From: DATKDF01 sp963752045
GTDB lineage: Bacteria; Acidobacteriota; Vicinamibacteria; Vicinamibacterales; SCN-69-37
Assembly (NCBI GenBank): GCA_963752045.1
Contig: CAVVWN010000008.1
Span: 372,001 to 436,000 of the forward strand
Length of the DNA stretch: 64,000 nt
Reading direction: 5' to 3'
This document shows positions 40,142 to 49,360 of the stretch, in pieces (within the stretch, counting starts at the first letter, position 1; every line of letters begins with the position of its first letter). A program made the translations under genes and the position numbers. The notes under the pieces were generated by a model. That model saw only the letters and a program-made list of their open reading frames with translations. It was not told the DNA's origin and searched no databases.

Positions 40142-40408
40142 ATGGACGACCGGTTTGGCGAGATGCTCGACACCTCCCCCGACGCGCGGGCGAGGTACTT
40201 CGACTTGATCGCCCGCTTGACGCCGGCCGAGCGGGCGCGGAAGGTCGTGTCTCTCGGCCGCGCGGCCCGGGCGTTTGCTCGTGCCGGGATTCGTCAGAGC
40301 CAACCGGGGGCGAGTCCGGCCGCGGTCGAGCTCGAACTGGTCGCCCGCATGTACGGACCGGCTGTCGCGCGCCAGCTTGCGTCGTTCGTGCCTGCGAGCC
40401 GTGGCTGA
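40142..40408 (+). CDS. small protein, antitoxin-like partner of a nucleotidyltransferase
   Basis: 88 residues, mostly helical and charged (ARYFDLIARLTPAERARKVVSLGRAARAFARAGIRQ). Similar small proteins, with a 'LTPxERAxK' helix and an 'AGIRQ' stretch, commonly precede a gene for a minimal nucleotidyltransferase in many bacteria, and the pairing recalls toxin-antitoxin modules. Here the next frame starts 8 bases before this stop codon, so the two are translationally coupled. The function of such proteins is not established, and the partner here is damaged. Confidence 0.6.
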   Translation: MDDRFGEMLDTSPDARARYFDLIARLTPAERARKVVSLGRAARAFARAGIRQSQPGASPAAVELELVARMYGPAVARQLASFVPASRG

Positions 40409-40754
40409 CCTCGACGAATATGGCGTCGCCCTGCGCGTCGCCTCCGTCTTCGACGAACTCCGCATCGAGTACACGCTCGGCGGCAGTCTTGCGAGCTCGC
40501 TCCACGGCGAGCCGCGCTCGACCAACGACATCGACTTTGCTGTCCGCATCGAGATCGGTCTGGTGGCCGGTGTTGCCGCAGCGCTCGGCGCGGGACGCTT
40601 CATCGAGGCCGAGCTCTACGGCGTGAACCCGCGCGACCCGCTTACGCTCTCGGCGGTCGTCCTCCTCATCGGAATCGTTGGCCTGGTGGCGTCGGTCTGG
40701 CCGACGTGGAAGGCGAGCCGCGTGGATCCGGCGTCCGCGCTCAGGAACGACTGA
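40401..40754 (+). CDS. chimeric reading frame: nucleotidyltransferase N-terminus joined to ABC permease C-terminus
   Basis: 117 residues from GTG 40401. Residues 1-50 look like the start of an AbiEii/MNT-type nucleotidyltransferase: LGGSLASSLHGEPRSTNDIDF contains the GGS motif and the D43-x-D45 metal pair. From about residue 51 the protein changes to IGLVAGVAAALGAGRFIEAE, LYGVNPRDPLTLSAVVLLIG and WPTWKASRVDPASALRND. That is the last two helices and tail of MacB/ADOP permeases; compare FGIAPDDPATIGVA and ASRPILRQSPAATLRGT in the permease at 56255-58780. The junction is near base 40551 and is in frame. Most likely a deletion fused two unrelated genes, leaving a non-functional product. Confidence 0.7.
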   Translation: MADLDEYGVALRVASVFDELRIEYTLGGSLASSLHGEPRSTNDIDFAVRIEIGLVAGVAAALGAGRFIEAELYGVNPRDPLTLSAVVLLIGIVGLVASVWPTWKASRVDPASALRND

Positions 40755-40794
40755 TGGCCCGACGCCGATGGGGATGAATGCCATGATGAATGCC

Positions 40795-41718
40795 ATGAGA
40801 CCAGGTATGACGAGACACGCGTGGGCCGTCGCGCTCTGTGCGTCGGTCCTCGCCGGATGCGCCGGCGCCAACGCGCCGGCGGACGTGCCGTTCGAGGCCG
40901 AGGCCGACACGGCGCTCGAGGCTGCGATCCTGGAAGCTTCGCCGTCATATACGAAGTCGGTCGTCAGCGCGGACAATCGCGCCAGCTGGGCGCGCTACAT
41001 CTACAACCGCGCGGATCTCAATGGAGACGGTCGCGCCGAGGTTCTGGTGTACATGCTCGGCTCGAGCTTCTGCGGCACGGGTGGCTGCACCCTCCTGGTC
41101 TTCGCGCCGGCCGAGGCTGGCTACACGCTGGTCGACGCGTTCCCGGTCAGCAGAACGCCCGTGACGGTGTCGCCTGCCAGCACGAGCGGCTGGAGCGACC
41201 TCGTTCGGCTCGAGTCCGGGGGAGGCGCGGCGCCGAGCTACGTCAGGCACACCTTCGACGGTACACGGTACGTCGAGCGGGAGCGGATGCCCGCAGCCCA
41301 GGTTCCCGAAGGCACCCGGTATCTCGTGGGAGACCTTGGGTCGGACATCGGGGCCCTCCTCGAGCCGGCCGACGAGGCCGCGCCGGGCAGCGGACCCGCC
41401 GCGCCGGCGCCGAGCGAGACCGGTTTTGCCACGGTCTGCGGCGTGACGGCGCAGGGGCAGGAGTACCGCTATCGGTGTACCGTGGAAGGCGCGGCGCCAG
41501 GAGTGTCGGGGACGACCGACCTTCACTTCCCGGACAACGCCGTGACGATCACCTGGCTCGCCGACGGCAAGGCGACGGCCACGTTCCTCGGGATGGTGCC
41601 CCAGCCGATCACCGTCACCACGGCTGACGGCGTGACGCGGTTTCCGTTCGAGGACAAGGTCTACTTCTACGCGTCGGACCCCGCCGTGGCCGCCGCACAG
41701 CTGAAGACCCTGCGCTAA
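40795..41718 (+). CDS. predicted lipoprotein of unknown function
   Basis: About 307 residues from ATG 40795; ATGs at 40774, 40783 and 40807 are alternatives. The signal ends in a lipobox (ASVLAGC). The first half contains YNRADLNGDGRAEVLVYMLG, an EF-hand-like calcium loop typical of FG-GAP/VCBS-type proteins, then two Cys (FCGTGGC). After a Pro/Ala linker (about 205-225) a second beta-rich part has two more Cys (VCG, YRC). I do not recognise the family as a whole. The gene is followed by a strong inverted repeat and a convergent aminotransferase. Confidence 0.7.
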   Translation: MRPGMTRHAWAVALCASVLAGCAGANAPADVPFEAEADTALEAAILEASPSYTKSVVSADNRASWARYIYNRADLNGDGRAEVLVYMLGSSFCGTGGCTLLVFAPAEAGYTLVDAFPVSRTPVTVSPASTSGWSDLVRLESGGGAAPSYVRHTFDGTRYVERERMPAAQVPEGTRYLVGDLGSDIGALLEPADEAAPGSGPAAPAPSETGFATVCGVTAQGQEYRYRCTVEGAAPGVSGTTDLHFPDNAVTITWLADGKATATFLGMVPQPITVTTADGVTRFPFEDKVYFYASDPAVAAAQLKTLR

Positions 41719-41876
41719 GGGCCTGTCAGACAATAAGTGAGGCATTCTGGCTGCCGATGCAGCCCGGCGGGCGGCGTTGCTCGTCGCTTACATACGCCGC
41801 GTATGCGCGCTCCTCGCGCCTTGCCGGCCGGGCGCCTCGACACCCAGAATGCCTCACTTATTGTCTGACAGGCCCT
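41718..41876. repeat. MITE-like element with 33-bp perfect terminal inverted repeats
   Basis: Terminal arms 41718-41750 and 41844-41876 are exact complements (arm core ggcctgtcagacaataagtg). The 93-base interior is GC-rich and contains a small palindrome catacgccgcgtatg. No coding capacity. It lies between the ends of two convergent genes, whose stop codons touch or nearly touch it, and would form a cruciform or a long bidirectional terminator. Size and terminal symmetry are those of a non-autonomous mobile repeat. Confidence 0.8.
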
Positions 41877-41885
41877 AAGGGCTCG

Positions 41886-43433
41886 TCAGGACAGCGCCGC
41901 TCCGGCTTCGCGCAGCGCGCGTCCGACCATCGCAACAATCAGGTCCACCTCGTCACCGTCGAGGTCGAACTGCGGCGTGAAGCGCAGGGAATTGGCGCCG
42001 CCGTGAATCACGCCGAGGCCGTGTTCGCGCAGCCACTCCTCGATGGAGCCAGCGCCGTATCCTTTCAGGCGCGGATCGAGCTCGCACGAAAACAACAGGC
42101 CCGTGCCCTGCACCCGGGTGATGAGGCCCCCGAGCTCCGTGCGGAGCGCCTCGAGCTTTCGGACCGCCTCGCGCCCGCGCTCGCGGATGTTCTCGCGCAG
42201 CTCCGGCGTCAGCATCTCGATCACGGCGCACGCCACGTCGAGCGCGCGCGGATTGGCCGTCATGGTGTTCCCGTACGTGCCGCGCTGATAGATCCCGGCC
42301 GCATGGTCGGTGAGTGCCAGGACCGAGAGCGGATACTGGCCGGCATTGAGCGCCTTCGAGAAACTTTCCATATCGGGCGGCGCCGCGCCGCGAAACGCCG
42401 GGTAGTCCACGACCGAGAGCACGCCCTCGGCGCGCAGGCCGGCCTGAATTGAATCAATCAGCAGGAGCGACCCGTGTCCGGCCGTCAGCTCGCGCGCGGC
42501 CGCATAGAACTCCACGGGGAGACGCCGGCCGGGATCGCCCTCTCCCATTACCGGCTCGAGCAGCATGGCCTCGATGAACCAGCCTTCCGCATCGGCGTCG
42601 TCGAACGCCTGCTGGAGCGCCTCGATGTCGTAGGGCGCGATCGCGATGACGCTCTCTTCGCCGCGGTAGCTCGCCAGGTACTTCCGATAGTCCTTCCGGC
42701 TCGAATCGGAATAGAGGGCCGGCCGGTCGGTGCGTCCGTGGAAGCCGCCGGCCACGGCCAGCCGCTTGACCAGGCGACCCGCGTGCCGTCCGCCTGGGTC
42801 GGTCATTGCCTTGGTGTTGATGTCGGCGATGCGCGCCGCAAGCGTGACCGCTTCGGAGCCGGAGTTGAGGCACATGAACCTGGCGTACGGACAGCCCCCG
42901 GGCCGGGTGTGGCCGATCTCGGGGCGAATCGCCCGATCGAAGCGGAGCTGCGACAGGTTGGGCGTCATGATGTTCGCCATGACCTGGGGACGCGCCATGG
43001 CGTCGATGATCGGCTGCGGCGTGTGGCCGAAGCCGAGCATGCCGTAGCCGCCCGTGTCGTAGAGCACCGCGCCGTTGAGTGTGACAATCCAGGGCCCGCG
43101 CGCGGCGAGCGCGACGTAGGGGTTCACGCCGTCCTGCGGATAGAAGTTGACGAAGCCGGCCTGGACGGCTTGCACCTGCGCGTCCTCGTCGAGGTTCAGC
43201 AGGTCGGCGAAGGGGGCCCGGATGCGCTCGTATTCGGCGACCGCGGCGTCGACGGCGGCGCCAAGCTCGGGATGGGTCGACGCGAATCTGGTGACCGTCG
43301 CATCGTCCAGGCCGTCTGTGCGGCGTCGGCCACGATGCGCCCGAAGCGGCGCGAGCCGTTCGAGAATGGACGTCCGGGAACCTGTCGCGCCTTCGGTGGG
43401 CCGAGTCGGAATCACCCCTCGATGCTCCCACAC
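41886..43433 (-). CDS. class III (fold type I) PLP-dependent aminotransferase
   Basis: 515 residues from GTG 43433; a GTG at 43415 with a better-placed purine stretch is an alternative. PLP motifs: phosphate-binding SGSEA (191-195), GGFHGRT (229-235), the Asp of LLIDSIQAG (Asp327) that pairs with the pyridine nitrogen, and Lys360 in MESFSKALNAGQYP, the Schiff-base Lys. The C-terminal domain ends with GVIHGGANSLRFTPQF, typical of class III (ornithine, lysine, acetylornithine and GABA aminotransferases). N-terminal residues 1-80 are longer than usual and resemble lysine/omega-aminotransferase-like proteins. Substrate cannot be assigned; no pathway neighbours. Confidence 0.88.
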   Translation of the reverse strand: MWEHRGVIPTRPTEGATGSRTSILERLAPLRAHRGRRRTDGLDDATVTRFASTHPELGAAVDAAVAEYERIRAPFADLLNLDEDAQVQAVQAGFVNFYPQDGVNPYVALAARGPWIVTLNGAVLYDTGGYGMLGFGHTPQPIIDAMARPQVMANIMTPNLSQLRFDRAIRPEIGHTRPGGCPYARFMCLNSGSEAVTLAARIADINTKAMTDPGGRHAGRLVKRLAVAGGFHGRTDRPALYSDSSRKDYRKYLASYRGEESVIAIAPYDIEALQQAFDDADAEGWFIEAMLLEPVMGEGDPGRRLPVEFYAAARELTAGHGSLLLIDSIQAGLRAEGVLSVVDYPAFRGAAPPDMESFSKALNAGQYPLSVLALTDHAAGIYQRGTYGNTMTANPRALDVACAVIEMLTPELRENIRERGREAVRKLEALRTELGGLITRVQGTGLLFSCELDPRLKGYGAGSIEEWLREHGLGVIHGGANSLRFTPQFDLDGDEVDLIVAMVGRALREAGAALS

Positions 43434-43519
43434 GAGCCGCCTGGGCGTCTACACGCCCGCGTTGTCACCGCTGAGACGCCGCTGGCGCACGGCCGGGCGG
43501 CATATGCTGTACCGGCGGC

Positions 43520-46222
43520 ATGCCACGAACACTTTCGAACGACCTCCGCCTCGTCATCGACACGCTCGGCCACGTGATCCGCGCCCAGGCCGGCGAAGAC
43601 GCGTACGCCGCCGTGGAGTCGATACGCCTCGCAGCCAAGCGCGCGCGCGAAGCCGACACCGACGAACGTCGCGAAGCCGCCCGCACGCGCCTTGCTCGCA
43701 TCGTCGCCACGCTCGATGCGGCGACGGCGCTGGAAGTGGCGCGCGCCTTCACGCTGTATTTCCAGCTCGTCAACCTCGCCGAGGACGCCCAGCGCACCCG
43801 CGAATTGCGGCGGCGTGAGGCAGACGGGGGAGCCGATTCGGTTGCCGACTCGATCCACGGCGTCATGCACGCGCTCGCGCTCGCCGGCCTGAGTCGTGAG
43901 GCGGCGCACCGGGCCCTGGAAGGCGTGATGCTCACGTTCGTGTTCACCGCGCATCCGACCGAAGCGAGGCGGCAAACGACCGAGCGGCTGCTGGCCGACG
44001 TGGCCAGGATCCTGCGACGGCTCGACCGGCGGGCCTTGACCGAGTTGGAGGCGGCCGATGCGAATCGGCGCCTGCGGTCGGCCATCGAAGCCCTGTTTCA
44101 GCATGCTGCGGAGCGTGCAGACCGACCCGACGTGCTCGACGAAGTGCGCGCGGGCCTCTGGTACTTCGAACACGTCCTGCTTGATGCCGTGCCTCGCTTC
44201 CTCCGCCGGGTGCGACATGCCTTCGACGAGCGCTTTGGTCCGATCGATCCGATCGAGCTGCCCGTGCCGCTGCGCTTCGGGTCTTGGATGGGTGGCGATC
44301 GTGACGGCAACCCCTTTGTGACCGCGGAGGTGACCGCCGAGACGCTCGAGCTCCACAGGGACCTCGTGCTGAGGCGGTACGAGCGGGACCTCGTGGCACT
44401 CATCGATCCGCTGGCCGCCGTCGAACGGCGGCTTGTGGCGCATCCCGACCTCGATGCGGCGGTCGCGCGTGCGGCCGCTGCCGTCCCGGACGCTGCTCTG
44501 GAGGCCCGGCAGCGCAATCCTGAGGAGCCGTTGCGCCGGCTGCTGGCACTGGCGACTGAGCGGCTCCGGCGCGCGCGGACGGGCGAAGCCGGCGCCTACG
44601 ACAATCCCCGACAGTTGCTGGATGACCTGCTCGTCATGCGAGCCGTGCTCGTGCGCTCCGGAGCCAGGGCGTTGCCAGACGATGCGCTGCTCGACGTGAT
44701 TCAACGCGTCCGCTGCTTCGGCTTTCACCTGGCGGCGCTCGACGTGCGCGAGGACAGCCGCGTGCACCGCGAGGCCGTCGGGGAACTACTCGGCGAATCG
44801 GGTTACGGCAAGTGGCCCGCGGACGCGCGCGTCGCGGCGCTCGCACGGCTCCGGCTGCCCGAGGCCGGGAATCGCGAGCGCCTGAGCGACCCAACCCGGC
44901 GCCTTCTCGAGTTGTTCTCGACAATCGCGCGGCTTCAGCAGCGATTCGGGGCGGATGCCATCGGCACCTACGTGATCTCGATGACCGAGAACGCCGCGGA
45001 CGTGCTCGAGGTCCTGCGACTGGCCGAGCTTCACGGCGTGGCTGGAGGTCTCGACATCGTGCCGCTGCTCGAGACGCCCGACGACTTGTCGCGCGCCGGG
45101 CCTCTTTTCGAGGCGCTCTTCGCGGCTCCCGGCTATGCGGCTCATCTGGGCCGGCGCTCGCGCACCCAGGAACTGCTCGTCGGCTATTCCGACTCGATGA
45201 AGCAGGGTGGCATGCTCGCCAGCCGTGTCGCGGTTGCCGATGCGCAGCGCGCCGCTGCGGCTGTCTGCAGGAGCCACGGCGTGCGGCTGCGCGTGTTCCA
45301 CGGGCGCGGCGGGTCGGTCAGTCGCGGCGGAGGGCCCACGCATCGCGCGATCCTGGCCCTGCCGCCGGAAGCATTCAGCGGGCAGGTGCGGATCACCGAA
45401 CAGGGAGAGATGCGCGCGCACAACTTCGCGCATCCCGACCTGGCCGTCAGGTACCTTGAACAGACGGTCGGGGCGGCCCTCGAAATGCACGCGGGCATCC
45501 GCACGTCACCGACGACCGACTCGATCGACGCAGCCAGACTCGAGCCACTGGCCGCACGGAGCCGCGCGGCGTATCGCGCGCTCGTCGACGATCCCCGGCT
45601 CGTGCCGTACTTCCTGGCGGCGACGCCGTTCGAGCAAATCGCCGCGCTGAACATCGCGAGTCGGCCCGCGCGCCGCGCCGGGCCCGTCACGGGCATCACC
45701 GGGCTCCGCGCGATTCCCTGGGTGTTCTCCTGGAGCCAGTCCCGGCACGTGCTCACCGGTTGGTACGGCGTCGGCTCCGCGCTCGAAACCGCTCTCGATC
45801 AGGCCGACGGCGAGGCGCGACTGGCGGCGCTCTATCGGTCCTCGCGTTTCTTCCGGGACGTGCTCGAGAACGTCGAGATGGCGCTGTCGAAGACGGAGCT
45901 GTCGATCGCGGCACGCTATGCCGCCCTCTGCCACGACGAAGCCGTGCGAGGTCTGTTCCGCGTCATCGCGACCGAGCACGAGCGCACGGTGTCCGCGATC
46001 CTGCGCATCACCGGCCGTCGCGAGCTGCTCGCCGACGATGCGGTGCTCGCGAGGTCGATTCGTCTCCGCAATCCCTACGTGGATCCGCTCTCCTACCTCC
46101 AGATCGAAGCGCTTGGCCGGATTCGCCACGAATCGGCCACAGCAGCCGACGCGGAAACCTGGGGCCGGGTGGCGCGTGTCACCGTGCAGGGCATTGCGGC
46201 GGGGATCCGCCACACCGGGTAG
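43520..46222 (+). CDS. ppc: phosphoenolpyruvate carboxylase
   Basis: 900 residues, the usual bacterial length. It carboxylates PEP with bicarbonate to oxaloacetate, refilling the TCA cycle. Catalytic motifs: His145 in FVFTAHPTEARRQT, GSWMGGDRDGNPFVT, and FHGRGGSVSRGGGPT, which holds the second key residues. The C-terminus QGIAAGIRHTG matches the family end (normally NGIAAGLRNTG). Allosteric Lys/Arg sites cannot be judged by eye. A TATGCT box lies 11 bases upstream of the ATG. It is divergent from the aminotransferase and followed after 80 bases by napD. Confidence 0.95.
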   Translation: MPRTLSNDLRLVIDTLGHVIRAQAGEDAYAAVESIRLAAKRAREADTDERREAARTRLARIVATLDAATALEVARAFTLYFQLVNLAEDAQRTRELRRREADGGADSVADSIHGVMHALALAGLSREAAHRALEGVMLTFVFTAHPTEARRQTTERLLADVARILRRLDRRALTELEAADANRRLRSAIEALFQHAAERADRPDVLDEVRAGLWYFEHVLLDAVPRFLRRVRHAFDERFGPIDPIELPVPLRFGSWMGGDRDGNPFVTAEVTAETLELHRDLVLRRYERDLVALIDPLAAVERRLVAHPDLDAAVARAAAAVPDAALEARQRNPEEPLRRLLALATERLRRARTGEAGAYDNPRQLLDDLLVMRAVLVRSGARALPDDALLDVIQRVRCFGFHLAALDVREDSRVHREAVGELLGESGYGKWPADARVAALARLRLPEAGNRERLSDPTRRLLELFSTIARLQQRFGADAIGTYVISMTENAADVLEVLRLAELHGVAGGLDIVPLLETPDDLSRAGPLFEALFAAPGYAAHLGRRSRTQELLVGYSDSMKQGGMLASRVAVADAQRAAAAVCRSHGVRLRVFHGRGGSVSRGGGPTHRAILALPPEAFSGQVRITEQGEMRAHNFAHPDLAVRYLEQTVGAALEMHAGIRTSPTTDSIDAARLEPLAARSRAAYRALVDDPRLVPYFLAATPFEQIAALNIASRPARRAGPVTGITGLRAIPWVFSWSQSRHVLTGWYGVGSALETALDQADGEARLAALYRSSRFFRDVLENVEMALSKTELSIAARYAALCHDEAVRGLFRVIATEHERTVSAILRITGRRELLADDAVLARSIRLRNPYVDPLSYLQIEALGRIRHESATAADAETWGRVARVTVQGIAAGIRHTG

Positions 46223-46287
46223 TGGGGCTCTCGCACCTCGGTCTTCGAAGCCAACTGGGGTCCCATCGCGGCTGTGCTTCCGGTGGG

Positions 46288-46293
46288 TATAAT
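46288..46293 (+). promoter_or_regulatory. -10 consensus TATAAT before napD
   Basis: A perfect TATAAT nine bases before the napD ATG (46303). Transcription would start about three bases before the ATG. No -35 consensus and no Shine-Dalgarno sequence are seen. Confidence 0.5.
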
Positions 46294-46302
46294 GCGCGAG
46301 AA

Positions 46303-46602
46303 ATGACGGAGCGACCGGCCACCTACAATCTTGCCAGCCTCGTCGTTCGCACTCTGCCGGACGCGCTGCCGGATGTGAAGGCCCGCCTGTCGGCACTTCC
46401 AGGCGTCGACGTGCACCACGAGGAGCCGGCCTCCAGCCGGCTCGTCATCACCTTCGAGCACAGCGGAACGTTCGATCGCGAGCGGTTGGAAGACATCCGC
46501 CGCGTAGCGGGTGTCGTCAGCGCCGAGCTTGTGTACCACTACGTCGAGTCAGATGCCGCCGGAGCTGTTGGCGGAGTACCAGACGCAGGAGATCCCTACT
46601 GA
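46303..46602 (+). CDS. napD: NapD-like chaperone for periplasmic nitrate reductase
   Basis: 99 residues from ATG 46303; the frame is open further upstream inside ppc in another frame, which is a shadow. NapD is a cytoplasmic ferredoxin-fold protein that binds the NapA Tat signal until cofactor is loaded. The family pattern is visible: NLASLVVRTLPDALPDVKARLSALPGVDVHH, a beta strand RLVITFEH, then DIRRVAGVVSAELVYHYVES. The stop codon overlaps the napA ATG (TGATG), giving tight coupling. Confidence 0.85.
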   Translation: MTERPATYNLASLVVRTLPDALPDVKARLSALPGVDVHHEEPASSRLVITFEHSGTFDRERLEDIRRVAGVVSAELVYHYVESDAAGAVGGVPDAGDPY

Positions 46603-49358
46603 TGGATGCGACCCGAAGGAACTTTCTCAAGACCAGCATTGCAGCCGCCACGGGCGTAGCCGTGGGGATGCAGTTGCCAGAGAGCCTGGCGGCGCTCGGA
46701 CAGGCCGTCCAGGCCGGCTGGGCCTGGGACAAGGGCGTCTGCCGGTTCTGCGGCGTCGGGTGCGGCATCCAGATTGCGACCCAGGGGGGACGCGTCGTCG
46801 CCGTGAAGGGGGACCCCGACAGCCCGGTCAACCGGGGGCTGCTCTGCGTGAAGGGCTCGGCCAATGCGCAGATCCTCTACGGCGCCGACCGGCTGACCCA
46901 GCCGCTCCTGCGGATGCGGAACGGCCGGTTCGACAAGACCGCCGATTTCGTGCCCGTCTCCTGGCAGCAGGCCTTCGACGAGATGGCCGCGCAGTTCAAG
47001 CGGGTGCATCGGGAGCTTGGCCCGACCGGTGTCGGGATCCTCGGGTCCGGCCAGTACACGATCCAGGAAGGGTACGCCGCCGTGAAGCTCGTCAAGGCCG
47101 GCTGGCGCAGCAACAACATCGATCCGAATGCGCGCCACTGCATGGCTTCGGCCGTGGCCGGGTTCATGCAGACGTTCGGCATCGACGAGCCGGCCGGCTG
47201 CTACGACGACATCGAGCTTACCGACACCGTCGTCACCTGGGGCGCCAACATGGCCGAAATGCACCCCATGCTGTGGGCCCGTGTCGTCGATCGGCGCATG
47301 AGCCACGAGCCCATGCGGCTCTTCAATCTGACGACGTTCACGACGCCGACCTCGGCGATGGCCGACGTGGAACTCGTCATCCGGCCGCAGACCGACCTGG
47401 CCATCTGGAACTACATCGCGCGCGAGATCATCGCCCGCGACGCGGTCGACCGGGCCTTCGTCGACCGGCACTGCGTGTTTGCCACCGGGCCGGCCGACAT
47501 CGGTTTCGCGATGCGCGACGACGAGGCCGCAATGCGGCCGGCTGAGGCGGACACCCGTGCCAAACAACGGACCGTGCGCCTGACACGCGAAGAGGCGATT
47601 CTGCAACGGCGCGACCCGGCGACCGCCAATCCGGTTCCGCAGGCGAGACGGGGCCAGGCCGGCCAGCACTGGCTCATCACGTTCGACGAGTTCCGGCATG
47701 CCGTCGAGCCCTACACGCTCGACGTTGTGGCCGAACTGGCGCGCGGCAACCCCGACGAGCCCCTCGAGGAGTTCAAGGCGAAGCTCGTCCAGTTGGCCGA
47801 AGCCTATGCGGACCGGAGCCGGAAAGTCATCTCGTTCTGGACGATGGGCTTCAACCAGCACACGCGGGGCACGTGGGTGAACGAGCAGGCCTACATGACG
47901 CATCTGCTCACCGGCAAGTTCGCCACGCCGGGCAACAGCGCCTTTTCACTCACCGGGCAGCCGTCGGCGTGCGGCACGGCCCGCGAGGTCGGCACGTTCT
48001 CGCATCGGCTTCCCGCCGACATGGTGGTGGACAACCCGGCACATCGCGCCCGGGCCGAAGAGGTGTGGCGGCTGCCGGCGGGCACGCTCAATCCCCAGCC
48101 GGGCAGCGACATCACCCGGATGATGCGTGATCTCGAGGACGGACGGGTCAAGTGGATGTGGGTGCAGGTGAACAACCCGTTCCAGGCGACCGCCAATGCG
48201 AACCACTGGGTCGAGGCCGCCAGAAGGAACGACGCGTTTGTCGTCGTGTCGGATGCCTATCCCGGTATTTCGTGCAAGGTCGCCGATCTCATCCTGCCCT
48301 CGGCGATGATTTTCGAGAAGTGGGGTGGCTACGGCAACAGCGAGCGCCGCACGCAGATGTGGCGCCAGCAGGTGCCGGCGCCAGGCGATGCGCGCTCCGA
48401 CGTTTGGCAGATGCTCGAGTTCTCCAAGCGCTTTACCGTTGGCGAGCTCTGGGGCGAGCAGCCGGTGCCGGGCGTGAGGATCGACGGTGCAGCCGAGGGC
48501 CGACTGCCGAGCGTGCTCGACAAGATGGGCGCGCTCGGGTACCGGCCCGACAGCACGCTCTACGACGTGCTGTTTGCGACAGAGGACAATCGCCGCGTGG
48601 CATGGCCGGACCCGGTGGCCAATGGTCATGCCAACGACACGGTTCGTCATCTCGGCGAATCCTGGTTCCCCGAGAAAGCGCTCTTCGAGGAGTATGCGGC
48701 CTTCGGCCGCGATCACGCCCACGATCTGGCGCCGTTCGACCGGTATCTCGATCCGGACGTGCGCGGTCTCAAGTGGCCGGTCGTCGACGGCAGGGAAACG
48801 AACTGGCGCTTCAACGAGGCGCACGACCCGTACGCCGCCCGGGGCTCGGGCTTCGACTTCTACGGGCCGGCGATGAAGCAGATCCCGCGCGGCAACCTCG
48901 ACGGCGTGACCGAGGCCGCGCCGGTCTCGGTGGCAGGGAAGGCCAAGATCTTCTTCAGGCCGTACGCCGCGCCTCCCGAGGTGCCAGGCGGGGAATGGGA
49001 TCTCTGGCTCAGCACAGGCCGCGTGCTCGAGCACTGGCACTCCGGGACGATGACGCGCCGTGTGCCGGAACTCCACAAGGCCATGCCGGCCGCGCTGGCC
49101 TTCATGCACCCGGCTGACGCTGAGGCGCGGAGGCTTGCGCGAAACGACGCCGTCTGGATCGAGTCGCGGCGCGGTCGCATCCGGACCCGCGTCGAAACGG
49201 AGGGCCGCTACGGGCCGCCTCGAGGGCTCGTCTACGTGCCCTGGTTCGACGAGAACGTCTTCATCAACAAGGTGACGCTCGATGCCGGCTGCCCGATTTC
49301 GAGGCAGACCGACTTCAAGAAGTGCGCCGTGAAGGTCTACAAGGCGGAGGAACAGTAA
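46602..49358 (+). CDS. napA: periplasmic nitrate reductase, catalytic subunit
   Basis: 918 residues. It reduces nitrate to nitrite at a bis-MGD molybdenum centre in the periplasm. A Tat signal (RRNFLK, residues 5-10) opens the protein. The [4Fe-4S] Cys are 47, 50, 54 and 82 (CRFCGVGCG ... LLCVKG), and the Mo ligand is Cys180 in NARHCMASA. Downstream GFNQHTRGTWVNEQAYMTHLLTGKFATPGN and QPSACGTAREVGTF are NapA-like, and the C-terminal molybdopterin dinucleotide domain (VLEHWHSGTMTRRVPEL) is complete. It is somewhat longer than E. coli NapA (828), mainly through inserts around residues 305-365. Between napD and napB. Confidence 0.95.
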   Translation: MDATRRNFLKTSIAAATGVAVGMQLPESLAALGQAVQAGWAWDKGVCRFCGVGCGIQIATQGGRVVAVKGDPDSPVNRGLLCVKGSANAQILYGADRLTQPLLRMRNGRFDKTADFVPVSWQQAFDEMAAQFKRVHRELGPTGVGILGSGQYTIQEGYAAVKLVKAGWRSNNIDPNARHCMASAVAGFMQTFGIDEPAGCYDDIELTDTVVTWGANMAEMHPMLWARVVDRRMSHEPMRLFNLTTFTTPTSAMADVELVIRPQTDLAIWNYIAREIIARDAVDRAFVDRHCVFATGPADIGFAMRDDEAAMRPAEADTRAKQRTVRLTREEAILQRRDPATANPVPQARRGQAGQHWLITFDEFRHAVEPYTLDVVAELARGNPDEPLEEFKAKLVQLAEAYADRSRKVISFWTMGFNQHTRGTWVNEQAYMTHLLTGKFATPGNSAFSLTGQPSACGTAREVGTFSHRLPADMVVDNPAHRARAEEVWRLPAGTLNPQPGSDITRMMRDLEDGRVKWMWVQVNNPFQATANANHWVEAARRNDAFVVVSDAYPGISCKVADLILPSAMIFEKWGGYGNSERRTQMWRQQVPAPGDARSDVWQMLEFSKRFTVGELWGEQPVPGVRIDGAAEGRLPSVLDKMGALGYRPDSTLYDVLFATEDNRRVAWPDPVANGHANDTVRHLGESWFPEKALFEEYAAFGRDHAHDLAPFDRYLDPDVRGLKWPVVDGRETNWRFNEAHDPYAARGSGFDFYGPAMKQIPRGNLDGVTEAAPVSVAGKAKIFFRPYAAPPEVPGGEWDLWLSTGRVLEHWHSGTMTRRVPELHKAMPAALAFMHPADAEARRLARNDAVWIESRRGRIRTRVETEGRYGPPRGLVYVPWFDENVFINKVTLDAGCPISRQTDFKKCAVKVYKAEEQ

Positions 49359-49360
49359 TT

